The notes beneath the pieces were generated by a model that did not search any database, was not told the origin of the DNA, and was given only the letters and a program-made list of their open reading frames with translations. The position numbers and the translations under genes are program-made. This document shows, one piece after another, positions 15,737 to 24,779 of a stretch of DNA of 64,000 bases. How positions within the stretch are numbered: position 1 is the stretch's first letter; each line of letters opens with the position of its first letter. This DNA is from Mobilitalea torta (GTDB taxonomy: Bacteria > Bacillota > Clostridia > Lachnospirales > Lachnospiraceae): assembly GCF_050433395.1 (NCBI RefSeq), contig NZ_JBNPXH010000018.1, forward strand, positions 1-64,000. Reading direction: 5' to 3'.

Positions 15737-17452
15737 ATGAAAAAAGTAAGAGGGCGTATGGTATGGATTATCCTGATGCTCACAATGAGTGTCCTGCTGC
15801 TGGCAGGATGCAGCAAGGTTGCGAAGAAAGCCGGCGTAACCTATGACAATGAAGAATCCATGTCCTGGGAGGAGCTGATTAAGCTGGATCAGCAGAATCC
15901 CATCACCATCCAGATTATGGTTGCGGACATGAAGGATCCTTCCCCCAGCGACAGCGCCGTACTGGCTGAGATCGCAAAGGCCACCGGTACCACGGTGAAT
16001 ATTCAGGGGATCGAATCCGACCAGCTGCAGATGCTGATGGCATCCCGGGAATATCCGGATGTACTGGTAATCAAGAGAGACAGCACCTTCTATGACTACC
16101 TGGACACCGGGGATATGATTGATCTGGCACCGCTGCTTCAGACCTACGCACCTGCGGTTTATGAGATGAACTCCGGCTTGATTGATCTTTTCAAGGAAGA
16201 GGACGGAAGGCTTCTCTATCTTACGGAAAATGCGGATCTTCTGCGGGAGGGAGAAATCCATCCGGAGGATGCGACGAATCCCAACCGTGCCCAGGAGGAA
16301 TTCCCCTGGCACAGCTGCCTGTATGTACAATATCCCCTGGTCAATGAAATATACGGTAAGGAAATAAAAACCTTCGATGCCTACCGTGAGGCGCTGGACG
16401 CGTTCCGCGCACAGTATTCTCCGGAAGACGGCTTCTATGCCATCTCCATGGATAAGGACAGCGCCGGAGATATCCTGTGGGCCGGTTTGTCCATGTATGG
16501 ATATAAGTGTAATTATAAGGGCGGACTTTATGTTACAAAGGACGGTGAGAATTATACCTATGGCCTGAAAGCGGAGGACTCGCTGGAATGGCTTCTTTAC
16601 CTCAATGAGCTATACCGGGAGGGATATATCTTTGAGGATGCCACCGTACAAAGCTACGACCAATTTGTCAGGCAGATGAATAAAGCAAGAATCTTTTCCT
16701 TTATCGGAAATTATTATCCCATCTATGAGGTTAATAAAGCGCTGGGAGCCAATGAAAAGACCAATAAAATCAGCTACATCCCCCAGCAGCTCCGTGCGGA
16801 GGGCGTGAAACAGATCTATCAATACAATTCCGCCTATACCGGCTCCAAAGCCTTTATGATCATGAAAAGCTCCCCCTATGCCAACCGGATCGCAAGATTG
16901 CTGGAGTATCTGTATTCTGACGAGGGCCTGGTTTTACATGGATGGGGAATCCAGAACGAGGACTACATTATAAACGAAGACGGACTTCGGGATATTTCCC
17001 CTGAAATCGACGAAAAGATGTCCGCCAGCCCGGATTATAACAAGCTCCGGGGTATCCGTTCCCTGTACTCAGTTATTAACTTCCCCACCTTTACCCGCGA
17101 CGGGCAGTCGGCCTTCTCCCGCTATGCTCCCTACTATTCTTCCGATGAAGGAACCGATGCCAGGGATGCTCTCATAAAAAAGGATCCGGTTTATAACTGG
17201 CATGAGGATTGGAAGGGTACCTTCTGGGAAGATTTCTCGGAAGTGGATATCATCATGGAAGCGGAAACGGATGCCGCAATTGCCAGCGCAAAATGCGCCT
17301 CGATCATCAAGGACCAGATCAATCTGATTATTATGGCAGATTCAGCGGAAAAATGCGAGGCTTTATATCATGAAACCGTGGCCAAGGTCAATGCCTATGG
17401 TATTGAAGCCTGGGAAGATCAGATTAACCGCCAGATCCATGAAAAACGCTGA
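15737..17452 (+). CDS. extracellular solute-binding lipoprotein (LplA/YtcQ type)
   Basis: About 571 residues; GTG at 15734 is an alternative start, but ATG at 15737 has better spacing from AGGAGG. The signal peptide ends in the lipobox LLAGC (Cys near 25), so it is lipid-anchored outside the membrane. The large two-lobed binding protein contains DVLVIKRDSTFYDYLDTGDMIDL and the YPDVL hinge region common to oligosaccharide-binding family 1 members paired with LplB/LplC. It captures the substrate for the two permeases. The size suggests a bulky or oligomeric ligand. Its identity is not readable from sequence. Confidence 0.9.
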   Translation: MKKVRGRMVWIILMLTMSVLLLAGCSKVAKKAGVTYDNEESMSWEELIKLDQQNPITIQIMVADMKDPSPSDSAVLAEIAKATGTTVNIQGIESDQLQMLMASREYPDVLVIKRDSTFYDYLDTGDMIDLAPLLQTYAPAVYEMNSGLIDLFKEEDGRLLYLTENADLLREGEIHPEDATNPNRAQEEFPWHSCLYVQYPLVNEIYGKEIKTFDAYREALDAFRAQYSPEDGFYAISMDKDSAGDILWAGLSMYGYKCNYKGGLYVTKDGENYTYGLKAEDSLEWLLYLNELYREGYIFEDATVQSYDQFVRQMNKARIFSFIGNYYPIYEVNKALGANEKTNKISYIPQQLRAEGVKQIYQYNSAYTGSKAFMIMKSSPYANRIARLLEYLYSDEGLVLHGWGIQNEDYIINEDGLRDISPEIDEKMSASPDYNKLRGIRSLYSVINFPTFTRDGQSAFSRYAPYYSSDEGTDARDALIKKDPVYNWHEDWKGTFWEDFSEVDIIMEAETDAAIASAKCASIIKDQINLIIMADSAEKCEALYHETVAKVNAYGIEAWEDQINRQIHEKR

Positions 17453-17492
17453 GATGGTTACTGAAATAATTTCGCAATGCAGGAGGTTGCAA

Positions 17493-18530
17493 GTGAAAAA
17501 ACATATCATTATGGCTGTTGTCTTATTCTGTTTCACAGGCATATTAATCGGATGTGCAAAGGAAAAAGCGGAGGAGGGAGATAAGAAGGTGGATTTGACG
17601 GTATCAGCGGCGCCGGAGCCAACTGCGGATCAGAAGCAAAAAGAAACAGAGGATGCATTTACCCAGTTGTTCCCGGACCGGGAGAGCGGAAGAATTCCCA
17701 AGGGGCCAAAGTTTCAGGAGCTGGCCAAGACGCTGACCGGAGACATCAAGGGACGGCTGACGGAGATCACATACACCTACCGGAGCACAAAGCTGTCCAT
17801 GGAAACCCTGGTCGGCAACCGGGAGAATGTGCAGGAAAAGCATCCGGCGGATAACAGCGTATTCCGGCTCCTCTACGGGGATAGTGAATATTACAACTAT
17901 GTCTTATATCTTCCGGAGGGATATGACCCCCAGGATTCCGAAACAAAATGGCCGGTAATTTACTTCTTCCACGGCATCGGGGAAAAGGGCGAGGACTTAA
18001 CAAAGCTTTTAAGCTACGGTGTGCCAAAGTATATCAAGGAAACAGGGCGCCTTGACGCGATTATGATCGCGCCCCAATGCCCGGCAGCTTCCCATTGGGC
18101 CGATACCGATGTGGAGGAGCCGAAGCTAGAGGCCTTTGTATGGGAGAATGCCGAAAAGTATCATATTGATACGGACCGGATGTACCTGACCGGATTATCC
18201 ATGGGCGGCAGATGCACCTGGAAACAGGCTCTGGCAATGCCGGATGCCTTCGCGGCGGCAGCTGTTGTCTGCGGAAGAACCAATACCTATGATTTTTCGG
18301 GAATACTCGACATGCCTATATGGATGTTCCACGGTGCAGCGGATGATACGGTCTCCTTTGATAATGTCAACCGGATTGTGGAGGAGCTGTACCGCCAGGA
18401 GCATGAATACTTTAAGCTGACCGTATATCCCTATCTGTCCCATGACTCCTGGACAACGGCTTATGCCAGACCGGATTTATATGAATGGCTCCTGGCTCAG
18501 AATCTGCAGAACAGAAAACAGGCGGAATAA
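17493..18530 (+). CDS. lipoprotein esterase/alpha-beta hydrolase
   Basis: About 345 residues from a GTG start just after AGGAGGTTGCAA. It has a signal peptide with lipobox ILIGC (Cys about 21), so it is displayed on the outer face of the membrane. The hydrolase domain (about residues 120-340) shows an HG oxyanion loop in VIYFFHGIGEKGED, the nucleophile elbow GLSMGG (Ser about 235), an Asp in FHGAADDTVSFDN and a His in LSHDSWTTAYARP, a full Ser-Asp-His triad. It resembles secreted feruloyl/acetyl esterases and PHB-depolymerase-like enzymes. It probably removes an acyl or aryl ester from the substrate before or during uptake. It lies 40 nt after the binding protein. Confidence 0.85.
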   Translation: MKKHIIMAVVLFCFTGILIGCAKEKAEEGDKKVDLTVSAAPEPTADQKQKETEDAFTQLFPDRESGRIPKGPKFQELAKTLTGDIKGRLTEITYTYRSTKLSMETLVGNRENVQEKHPADNSVFRLLYGDSEYYNYVLYLPEGYDPQDSETKWPVIYFFHGIGEKGEDLTKLLSYGVPKYIKETGRLDAIMIAPQCPAASHWADTDVEEPKLEAFVWENAEKYHIDTDRMYLTGLSMGGRCTWKQALAMPDAFAAAAVVCGRTNTYDFSGILDMPIWMFHGAADDTVSFDNVNRIVEELYRQEHEYFKLTVYPYLSHDSWTTAYARPDLYEWLLAQNLQNRKQAE

Positions 18531-18552
18531 ACAGAAAAAGAAAGGAATTACT

Positions 18553-19539
18553 ATGATAACTCGAAGCGAATTAACAGGCAATAGAGAACTTCTGGAGAAT
18601 AAGGTTTTAGGCGGACTGGCCGGTGTGGCAATCGGGGACTCCTTCGGCGATGCCGGAAGAAAACCGGAGAATAATCTGGACTACGGCATGATGGCTGATT
18701 TCAGCAAGGGAAAGTCCTGGAGTACCGATGATACGGAATTCGCCTTATTTACGGCAAAGATGCTGATTGATCATAAGGGAGATCCCTCCTCGGAGGATTT
18801 TGAAGAGGGATGGAAAAGATATATTCTTACCCAGGATGAATTCCCCAGGGGCGGAGCCAGTGAGCGGGAGGCCGCCAACAATCTGAAAAAAGGCCTGCAT
18901 GCACCCCATACCGGACTGTATAGCGCATATGCCATGAGTGACGGTGCCGCAATGCGTATCCCTCCGGTGGGCATCCTCTGCGCCGGAGATATTGAGAGGG
19001 CGGCAGCGCTTGCCAAAACAGATGCCGAGGTCAGTCACAGCCACGAAGGTGTCTGGGCAGCCCAGGCCGTGGCGGCAGCCGTAGCAGCGGCCATGGTGGA
19101 TGCAACGGACGAGGAAATCATCGGGATTGCCTTAAGGTATGTTCCGGAAGGAACCTGGCTCCGGCATAATTTTGAATTAATGCTGAAGATCCTGGAGGAT
19201 GGTGGGTATGACTTTTTCAAATGCTGGATGCCCCTTCATGATGAGCTGCGCTGCGAGTACAAAGCCGCGGTTGCAGAAACCGTGGTGCAGGCCTTCGGTG
19301 TCTTTTTACTGGCGAAGGGAGATTTCCGTTACGGTATGTTCTTAGGAGGCAACTTCGGACGGGATGCGGATACCTTAACGGCCATTGTCGGCGCCCTGCT
19401 GGGTGCAAGAGGAGGCGCCGCTTCCATTCCCGAGGGATGGATCGATAAGACAGGCCATCCCACCGGAACCTGCCTGCATTTTACAAAGGATCTGACCATC
19501 CGGGGAGTGGCACAGCAACTAAGTGATTTGATCAGATAA
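18553..19539 (+). CDS. ADP-ribosylglycohydrolase-family protein
   Basis: About 328 residues, no signal peptide, so cytoplasmic. Both metal-binding motifs of the ADP-ribosylhydrolase (DraG/ARH) fold are intact: STDDTEFALF (about residues 57-66) and GGNFGRDADTLTAIVGALLGA (about 260-280, given in part), with the His-rich AEVSHSHEGVWAAQ between. ARH enzymes use two Mg2+ ions to cleave an N- or O-ribosyl bond. In catabolic operons the substrate is often a ribosylated small molecule and not an ADP-ribosylated protein. Here it follows an esterase and is only 16 nt before a second member of the same fold. AAAGGAATTACT precedes the ATG. Confidence 0.88.
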   Translation: MITRSELTGNRELLENKVLGGLAGVAIGDSFGDAGRKPENNLDYGMMADFSKGKSWSTDDTEFALFTAKMLIDHKGDPSSEDFEEGWKRYILTQDEFPRGGASEREAANNLKKGLHAPHTGLYSAYAMSDGAAMRIPPVGILCAGDIERAAALAKTDAEVSHSHEGVWAAQAVAAAVAAAMVDATDEEIIGIALRYVPEGTWLRHNFELMLKILEDGGYDFFKCWMPLHDELRCEYKAAVAETVVQAFGVFLLAKGDFRYGMFLGGNFGRDADTLTAIVGALLGARGGAASIPEGWIDKTGHPTGTCLHFTKDLTIRGVAQQLSDLIR

Positions 19540-19555
19540 AGGATTGGTAGACAAA

Positions 19556-21682
19556 ATGGTAGATAATTTTCTTGATAAGCTATATGCCGGTTTTCTTGGA
19601 ATGAATGCCGGAATACGGCTGGGTGCGCCGGTGGAGCCGGTACCCTGGGATTTTGACAGAATAGCCGCTGTCTATGGGGAAATTACCGGTTATTTAAAGC
19701 AATATAAAAACTTTGCGGCAGACGACGATGTGAACGGGCCGGTTTATTTTCTCCGGGGCCTGACGGATCACGGCGTGAAGAAGGAGCTGACAGCGGAGCA
19801 GCTGGGGAATGCATGGCTGAATTACACCAGAAACGGTATCGGCATGTTCTGGTGGGGCGGCTACGGGGTCAGCACGGAGCATACGGCATATCAAAATCTG
19901 AAGAACGGCATCCGGGCCCCGGAATCGGGAAGCATCAGGCAGAACGGCCTGATAACCGCGGAGCAGATCGGCGGCCAGATTTTCATCGATACCTGGGGCT
20001 TCATCTGGCCGGGGAATCCAAAGAAGGCGGCGGAATATGCCGTGAAGGCCGCCAGTGTATCCCATGACGGCAACGGCCTGTATGGGGCGGCATTTATCGC
20101 GGCCTGCATCGCAGAGGCCTTTGTCTCGGATCGCATTGAGGATATCCTGGAGGCGGGACTGAAGCAGATTCCCCCGGACAGCACCTATGCGGGAGTGGTC
20201 AAGGCAACCCGTGCATTTCACCGGGAGCACCCGGAGCACTGGCAGGACTGCATGAGATATCTCATGGAGAACTGGGGTTACGACAAATACGGTGGAGTGT
20301 GCCATATCATCCCCAATGCCGGGGTATGTGTCCTGGCTCTGCTGTACGGACAGGGGGATTTTAACAGAACCATAGAGATCGCCTCCATGTGCGGATGGGA
20401 TACGGACTGCAACGCCGGCAACGTGGGCAGCATAGCCGGGGTACTGTGCGGACTGAAGGGAATCAAAAAGGCTTACCGGGAGCCCATCAATGACGTGATT
20501 ATCACCTCGGGTATCTCAGGATATCTGAACATCATGGATGTTCCCACCTATGTTAAGGATCTGGCGGATATTGCATACCGGCTTCGGGATGAGGAGCTTC
20601 CGAAGGAGATCGAAAGGCCGGAGGACGGAGATATTCTCTTCGATTTTGAACTGCCCGGGGCCACCCATGGCATCCGGTTATCCAATGAAATCCGGTTTAT
20701 GAAGCGCCACAGCACGGAACGGGCATTCCGGGGACAGGGCAGCCTGGAGCTCCTCATCGACCGGATTCTGCCGGAGGATCAATGCCGGGTTTACTACAAG
20801 CCCTTCTACCGCAGAGAAGATTTTGATGATGAAAGATATAAGCCTGTGTTCTCTCCCACGGTATACAGCGGACAGAAGGTTTCCATGGAGCTGTATCCGG
20901 AGCTTTGGCTGGAAGGTCCCATAGAGGTAATCCCCTATATAAGAACCGCTATGAAGGATGAAATCCTTGAGCTGAAAGAAACACTGCTGATAAAAGACAC
21001 CTGGAACCGGATTGAATTTGAGATACCGGATACAAAGGGGGATCAGACCGCAGAAGTGGGATTTCGGATACAGACGCCAAAGGAGACGAAAAGCCGTGTG
21101 TTCGGGCGCATTTTCCTGGATGATCTTACAATCCGGGGAGACGCCGATTATTCCATCGATATGGCATTGCAGGCCCGTGAATTCGCCCAGGTAACACCCT
21201 TTTCCCTCAACCAGTGTGAGGCTGGGCTGAAGGAGGGGCGGCTTCTGATCACTTCAGACCAGGAATGCCAGGCCTTTACCGGTAATTATTATGCCAAGGA
21301 TATTACGGTTGAAGCGGATATCCTTCCTCTGGAGGGTGCGAAAAAGGGCTTGCTCCTGCGGGGAATGGGTGCAGAATGCGGTTACCTTCTGGGCTTTGGA
21401 CAGCAGGGGGAAGCAGTGATCAGCCGCCTGCATCATGAACGGACTATACTTGCTAAAACAGATTATGACTGGCAGCCCGGAACATCCTATCAATTGAAGG
21501 CCTGTGCAGAAGGAAATAAGCTTACATTGAGTATTAACGGTGAGGCTATCTTAAGTGCGCAGGACGAGTCCTTTCCTTACGGCATGACAGGCTTCTACCA
21601 GGAGGAAGCGGGAAGCTTCCTAACCGGCGGGATGCGGATCCGAACCGTTACAGGCAAGGGAAGCCAAAGAATTAGAGACTGA
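19556..21682 (+). CDS. ADP-ribosylglycohydrolase fused to a C-terminal beta-sandwich region
   Basis: About 708 residues from ATG 19556 (a TTG at 19544 is in frame but abuts AAAGGA). Residues 1 to about 340 are an ARH-fold domain with metal motifs ADDDVN (about residue 60) and CGWDTDCNAGNVGSIAGVL (about 280-298). Residues about 360-700 are a beta-rich extension with two parts. The last part (EADILPLEGAKKGLLLRGMG, then GTSYQLKACAEGNKLTLSINGE) resembles LamG/DUF1080-like sandwiches, which bind or cleave glycans. No signal peptide, so presumably cytoplasmic, which is unusual for such a module. Length is about twice that of a simple ARH enzyme. It probably acts on the same imported compound as the upstream homologue. 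Confidence 0.85.
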   Translation: MVDNFLDKLYAGFLGMNAGIRLGAPVEPVPWDFDRIAAVYGEITGYLKQYKNFAADDDVNGPVYFLRGLTDHGVKKELTAEQLGNAWLNYTRNGIGMFWWGGYGVSTEHTAYQNLKNGIRAPESGSIRQNGLITAEQIGGQIFIDTWGFIWPGNPKKAAEYAVKAASVSHDGNGLYGAAFIAACIAEAFVSDRIEDILEAGLKQIPPDSTYAGVVKATRAFHREHPEHWQDCMRYLMENWGYDKYGGVCHIIPNAGVCVLALLYGQGDFNRTIEIASMCGWDTDCNAGNVGSIAGVLCGLKGIKKAYREPINDVIITSGISGYLNIMDVPTYVKDLADIAYRLRDEELPKEIERPEDGDILFDFELPGATHGIRLSNEIRFMKRHSTERAFRGQGSLELLIDRILPEDQCRVYYKPFYRREDFDDERYKPVFSPTVYSGQKVSMELYPELWLEGPIEVIPYIRTAMKDEILELKETLLIKDTWNRIEFEIPDTKGDQTAEVGFRIQTPKETKSRVFGRIFLDDLTIRGDADYSIDMALQAREFAQVTPFSLNQCEAGLKEGRLLITSDQECQAFTGNYYAKDITVEADILPLEGAKKGLLLRGMGAECGYLLGFGQQGEAVISRLHHERTILAKTDYDWQPGTSYQLKACAEGNKLTLSINGEAILSAQDESFPYGMTGFYQEEAGSFLTGGMRIRTVTGKGSQRIRD

Positions 21683-21751
21683 AAATCATTGATTAGGTTA
21701 TTCAGATATCTTTGATGCCCTGATCAATTATGAAAGGAAGGAGCATATATT

Positions 21752-23182
21752 ATGAAAAAAATTAGATTTATAGCAGTACTGGGCATGTTATTAACAACGG
21801 TATTCCTGTTAGCCGCATGTACAAAGAAGACGGAGACAACGGATCCCGGTCAGTCAGAGCCCAGCGCAACCAGCACGCCGGTTCCGGAGCCTACAAAGGA
21901 GCCCCAAGACACTCCCTCCCAGGATAATACCTTCGCGGAAGCAACCGCAATTGACCTGGGTACTTATCTGGCGGATGCCTCTCTCTGGGAGGATGACGGA
22001 GGCGATTATTCCATCAAAGACGGTGCCTTGATTTTTAACAATGCATATTACGGAGATTTTGCCGCGGTACGGCTCACGGAAAAGGTTCAGAATGTAACGG
22101 CGAAGTTCACCTTGCAGCTTACGGACATTGCCAAGGATCTTACAGAAGAAGCAGGAACCTGGTGGGATTCTGAATTCCTGTGTCTGCTTCGTTCCAACCT
22201 GGCAGGCTCCGCCTTCGTAGAAGGAATTGACGGGCAGGCAGGTTACTGCATCACCTCCTGGGGTGATATGAGCAAATTTGCCCTGGGACGTTCCGGATAT
22301 GATGATTTCCTCGGGACCTATGACTGGCCTCTGGCCGACGGGAAACCTCATCAGATTGAATTTACCGCAGTAAACAATGCAGACAATACCCAGGTTCAGC
22401 TGACGGTTGTGGTTGACGGAGTAAGTATCGTTTCCGTTGTAGATGATGGAACACAGATAAAAAAGGAAAGACCGAATTTATATCCGGAAGCAGGCGGAAT
22501 TACCTTACGCGCCAAATACTTAGGAGCAGTGGTCAGCGGATTTGATTCAAAGGGAGTAGAAATTGGCAGTGCACAGTCCTCTACGGCTCCTGAGAATAAG
22601 GAAATCACCGTTACCGATTATCTGGCGGACGCCTCCAAATGGGAGGATGACGGCGGTGCTTATACCCTTACGGCAAGCGGACTGGATTTTGGTTCCGCAG
22701 AGTCCGGTAAGGCGGCTGCGGTAAGATTAACCGAGGAAGCAAAGAACGGCACCATTAAATTCAATCTTCAGTTTACTGATTTTGCAAAGGTATCCATGGA
22801 GGAAGGCACCTGGTGGGATTCCGAATTCCTGTGCCTGTTCCGCTCCAGCCTGGCAGACAAAGGCTTTACCGATGGTCAAACCGGCTATTCCCTTATCTCC
22901 TGGGGTGATATGAGCACCTTCTTCCTTGGACGTTCCGGATATGACGATGCATTCGGAGAGTTCAGCTGGCCCATGGCCGACGGCAAGCCCCATGATTTTG
23001 AGGTTACCCTGCAGAATAATGAGGAGGATACCCAGGTTACAATCCAGGTTAAAATTGACGGAAAAGAAGTGGCTTCCGTTGTGGACGACGGCAGCCTGGT
23101 CAAGGAAGGCAGAACTCCTTTATTCCCCAACGCAGGAGGCGTTACCTTCCGCAGCTCCTATGTCGGTGCTATCGTAAAATAA
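21752..23182 (+). CDS. lipoprotein with two tandem copies of an unrecognised domain
   Basis: A 476-residue lipoprotein (lipobox LLAAC, Cys about 23; Thr/Pro/Glu-rich linker to about residue 60). Two copies of a module of about 150 residues follow, at about 68-265 and 288-476. Each has YLADAS.WEDDGG, then TWWDSEFLCL, SWGDMS.F.LGRSGYDD, W.(L/M)ADGKPH and a final SVVDDG...GG.T.R. The copies are clearly homologous. The pattern suggests a concanavalin-like beta sandwich that binds carbohydrate. It is the last gene of the operon, before a terminator. It may hold or present the substrate at the cell surface beside the esterase and binding protein. No catalytic residues are evident. Confidence 0.8.
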   Translation: MKKIRFIAVLGMLLTTVFLLAACTKKTETTDPGQSEPSATSTPVPEPTKEPQDTPSQDNTFAEATAIDLGTYLADASLWEDDGGDYSIKDGALIFNNAYYGDFAAVRLTEKVQNVTAKFTLQLTDIAKDLTEEAGTWWDSEFLCLLRSNLAGSAFVEGIDGQAGYCITSWGDMSKFALGRSGYDDFLGTYDWPLADGKPHQIEFTAVNNADNTQVQLTVVVDGVSIVSVVDDGTQIKKERPNLYPEAGGITLRAKYLGAVVSGFDSKGVEIGSAQSSTAPENKEITVTDYLADASKWEDDGGAYTLTASGLDFGSAESGKAAAVRLTEEAKNGTIKFNLQFTDFAKVSMEEGTWWDSEFLCLFRSSLADKGFTDGQTGYSLISWGDMSTFFLGRSGYDDAFGEFSWPMADGKPHDFEVTLQNNEEDTQVTIQVKIDGKEVASVVDDGSLVKEGRTPLFPNAGGVTFRSSYVGAIVK

Positions 23183-23240
23183 CAGGCCTACATAAAAAGA
23201 ACCTGATAATTGAAACATGCGCCCGCCGGGCGCACTGTTC

Positions 23241-23282
23241 ACAACAGGCCCCTCTCCCGAAAGAAAGAAGGGCCTGTTGTTT
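23241..23282. terminator. terminator between convergent operons
   Basis: ACAACAGGCCCCT (23241-23253) pairs with AGGGCCTGTTGT (23269-23280) around a 15-nt loop, followed by TT. It can serve the plus-strand operon and possibly phoR coming from the other side. Confidence 0.8.
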
Positions 23283-23304
23283 ATCTATAAATAATTGCTT
23301 CTTG

Positions 23305-24726
23305 TTACCGCTCAGCCTGCCCTAACGCTTTCACGGGTTCCTTCGGAAGGCGGACTGTGAATTTGGACCCTTCCATCACCCTGCTCTCTAACTCCACGGA
23401 GCCTCCGTAATAATTAACAATATGCTTCACAATAGAAAGTCCCAGACCGGTTCCTCCTACTTTCTTACTGCGGCCCTTATCCACCCGGTAAAAGCGCTCA
23501 AAAATTCTCTGCCTTGCATCCTCCGGTATCCCTACTCCGGTATCCTCAACCGTGATGATAATGTCCTTCTGCTCCGAGGATACGGTGATCCACACCTTCC
23601 CCATGGGCTTATTGTATTTGATGGCATTCACCATGAGGTTATTCAGCAATTCCCGCATCTGCTGCATATTGGCATAGATCATCAGCGGGCGGCAGTTGCT
23701 CTCGATGCTGACCTGGTATTCCCTGGCCAGCGGCTCCAGAGAAGCGCACACCTCCTTTACAAGCGGTGCCAGGCGTACATCGGATAAGGTAACCTCCGCC
23801 TCCTTTGTCTCAAGCCTTGATATCATCAGAATATCATTAATCAGATTGGTCATATTGGAGGTTTCTTTTTTTATTCTGATAAGAAAATCCCTCTTGCTGT
23901 TCTCATCCGTTACCAGATTATTCTCCAGCAGCTCCAGGTATCCCCGGATCGAGGTCAGAGGTGTCTTTAATTCATGGGATGCATTGGAGAAAAACTCCTG
24001 GCGCACCATACGTTCAAATTCAATCCGGTCCATGGATTCCTTTACGGCCTGGGACATCTTCATGGTCGTATCCGCAATTACATTCATTTCTTCGTAGTCG
24101 TATTTTTTAAAATGAAATTCCGGCTTTTCCTGGGATAGCTTATTCAGTTCTCCTGCGATTTCCTTCAAGGGTCTTGTGACAGAATCAGCAAACCGGTTGG
24201 CAACCACCACAGAGAGCAGCAGGGTAATGCCGATGCTGATAAGAATGGCAGGGATCAGAAGGCCGGTATACTGCTCCGCCCCGGAAAAGGGGACCGCCAT
24301 ACGGACGATATAATCCCCGTTATACGAAATACTGGCGACATACAGCATGGATATATCCAACGTCTCAGATCTGCGCCTGGAATATCCGATCCCGGAGGCC
24401 AGCGCTTCCGCCACCTCCTCCCGGTCACTGTGGTTCTCCATCTCGGCGCTGTCAGACACCTCGCTGTCCGCCACCACCCTGCCCTGGAGGTCAATCACGG
24501 TAAAGCGTGTCATTTCATTGCCCTTAACCAGCTTCAGCTCATCCACCTGGGTCTTTAGATTCTCATCATATTCCAGACCATGATCCATAATTCTCACGGT
24601 ATAAAGCATATTTTCCTCTGTTCTGGCTATGATAATCCAGCTTATGGCCACACCAAAAATACTGCCGCACAGAACCAGCGCCAGTGATACAATCATAATA
24701 AACCTCTGGAAAATTGCTTTCTTCAT
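23305..24726 (-). CDS. phoR: phosphate-regulon sensor histidine kinase
   Basis: About 473 residues from ATG 24726 (preceded by GAGGATAGT; an in-frame TTG overlaps the phoP stop). Membrane helix 1 (about 8-30), an extracellular sensor region (about 32-150), helix 2 (about 155-180), a HAMP region and a HisKA domain with the phospho-acceptor in SNASHELKTPLTSIRGYLE follow. The HATPase part has N (NNLMVNAIKYNKP), G1 (EDTGVGIPED), F (IFERFYRVDKGRS) and G2 (GTGLGLSIVKHIV) boxes. It phosphorylates PhoP when phosphate is scarce; PhoU and the Pst transporter normally restrain it. It is the last gene of the pst-phoU-phoPR block. Confidence 0.9.
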   Translation of the reverse strand: MKKAIFQRFIMIVSLALVLCGSIFGVAISWIIIARTEENMLYTVRIMDHGLEYDENLKTQVDELKLVKGNEMTRFTVIDLQGRVVADSEVSDSAEMENHSDREEVAEALASGIGYSRRRSETLDISMLYVASISYNGDYIVRMAVPFSGAEQYTGLLIPAILISIGITLLLSVVVANRFADSVTRPLKEIAGELNKLSQEKPEFHFKKYDYEEMNVIADTTMKMSQAVKESMDRIEFERMVRQEFFSNASHELKTPLTSIRGYLELLENNLVTDENSKRDFLIRIKKETSNMTNLINDILMISRLETKEAEVTLSDVRLAPLVKEVCASLEPLAREYQVSIESNCRPLMIYANMQQMRELLNNLMVNAIKYNKPMGKVWITVSSEQKDIIITVEDTGVGIPEDARQRIFERFYRVDKGRSKKVGGTGLGLSIVKHIVNYYGGSVELESRVMEGSKFTVRLPKEPVKALGQAER

Positions 24727-24779
24727 ACTATCCTCGCCAATTACTATATTTCTGCGGCTGCATCCTGTTTTCCCTGTGC

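Noticed and set aside
15674..16330. 218-codon minus-strand frame over the binding-protein gene
   Set aside because: Overlaps the lipoprotein start and lipobox on the other strand; no recognisable domain.
10131..23182. Toxin-antitoxin or anti-phage role for the ADP-ribosylglycohydrolase genes
   Set aside because: No ADP-ribosyltransferase partner is nearby, and the surrounding transporter, esterase and kinase point to catabolism.
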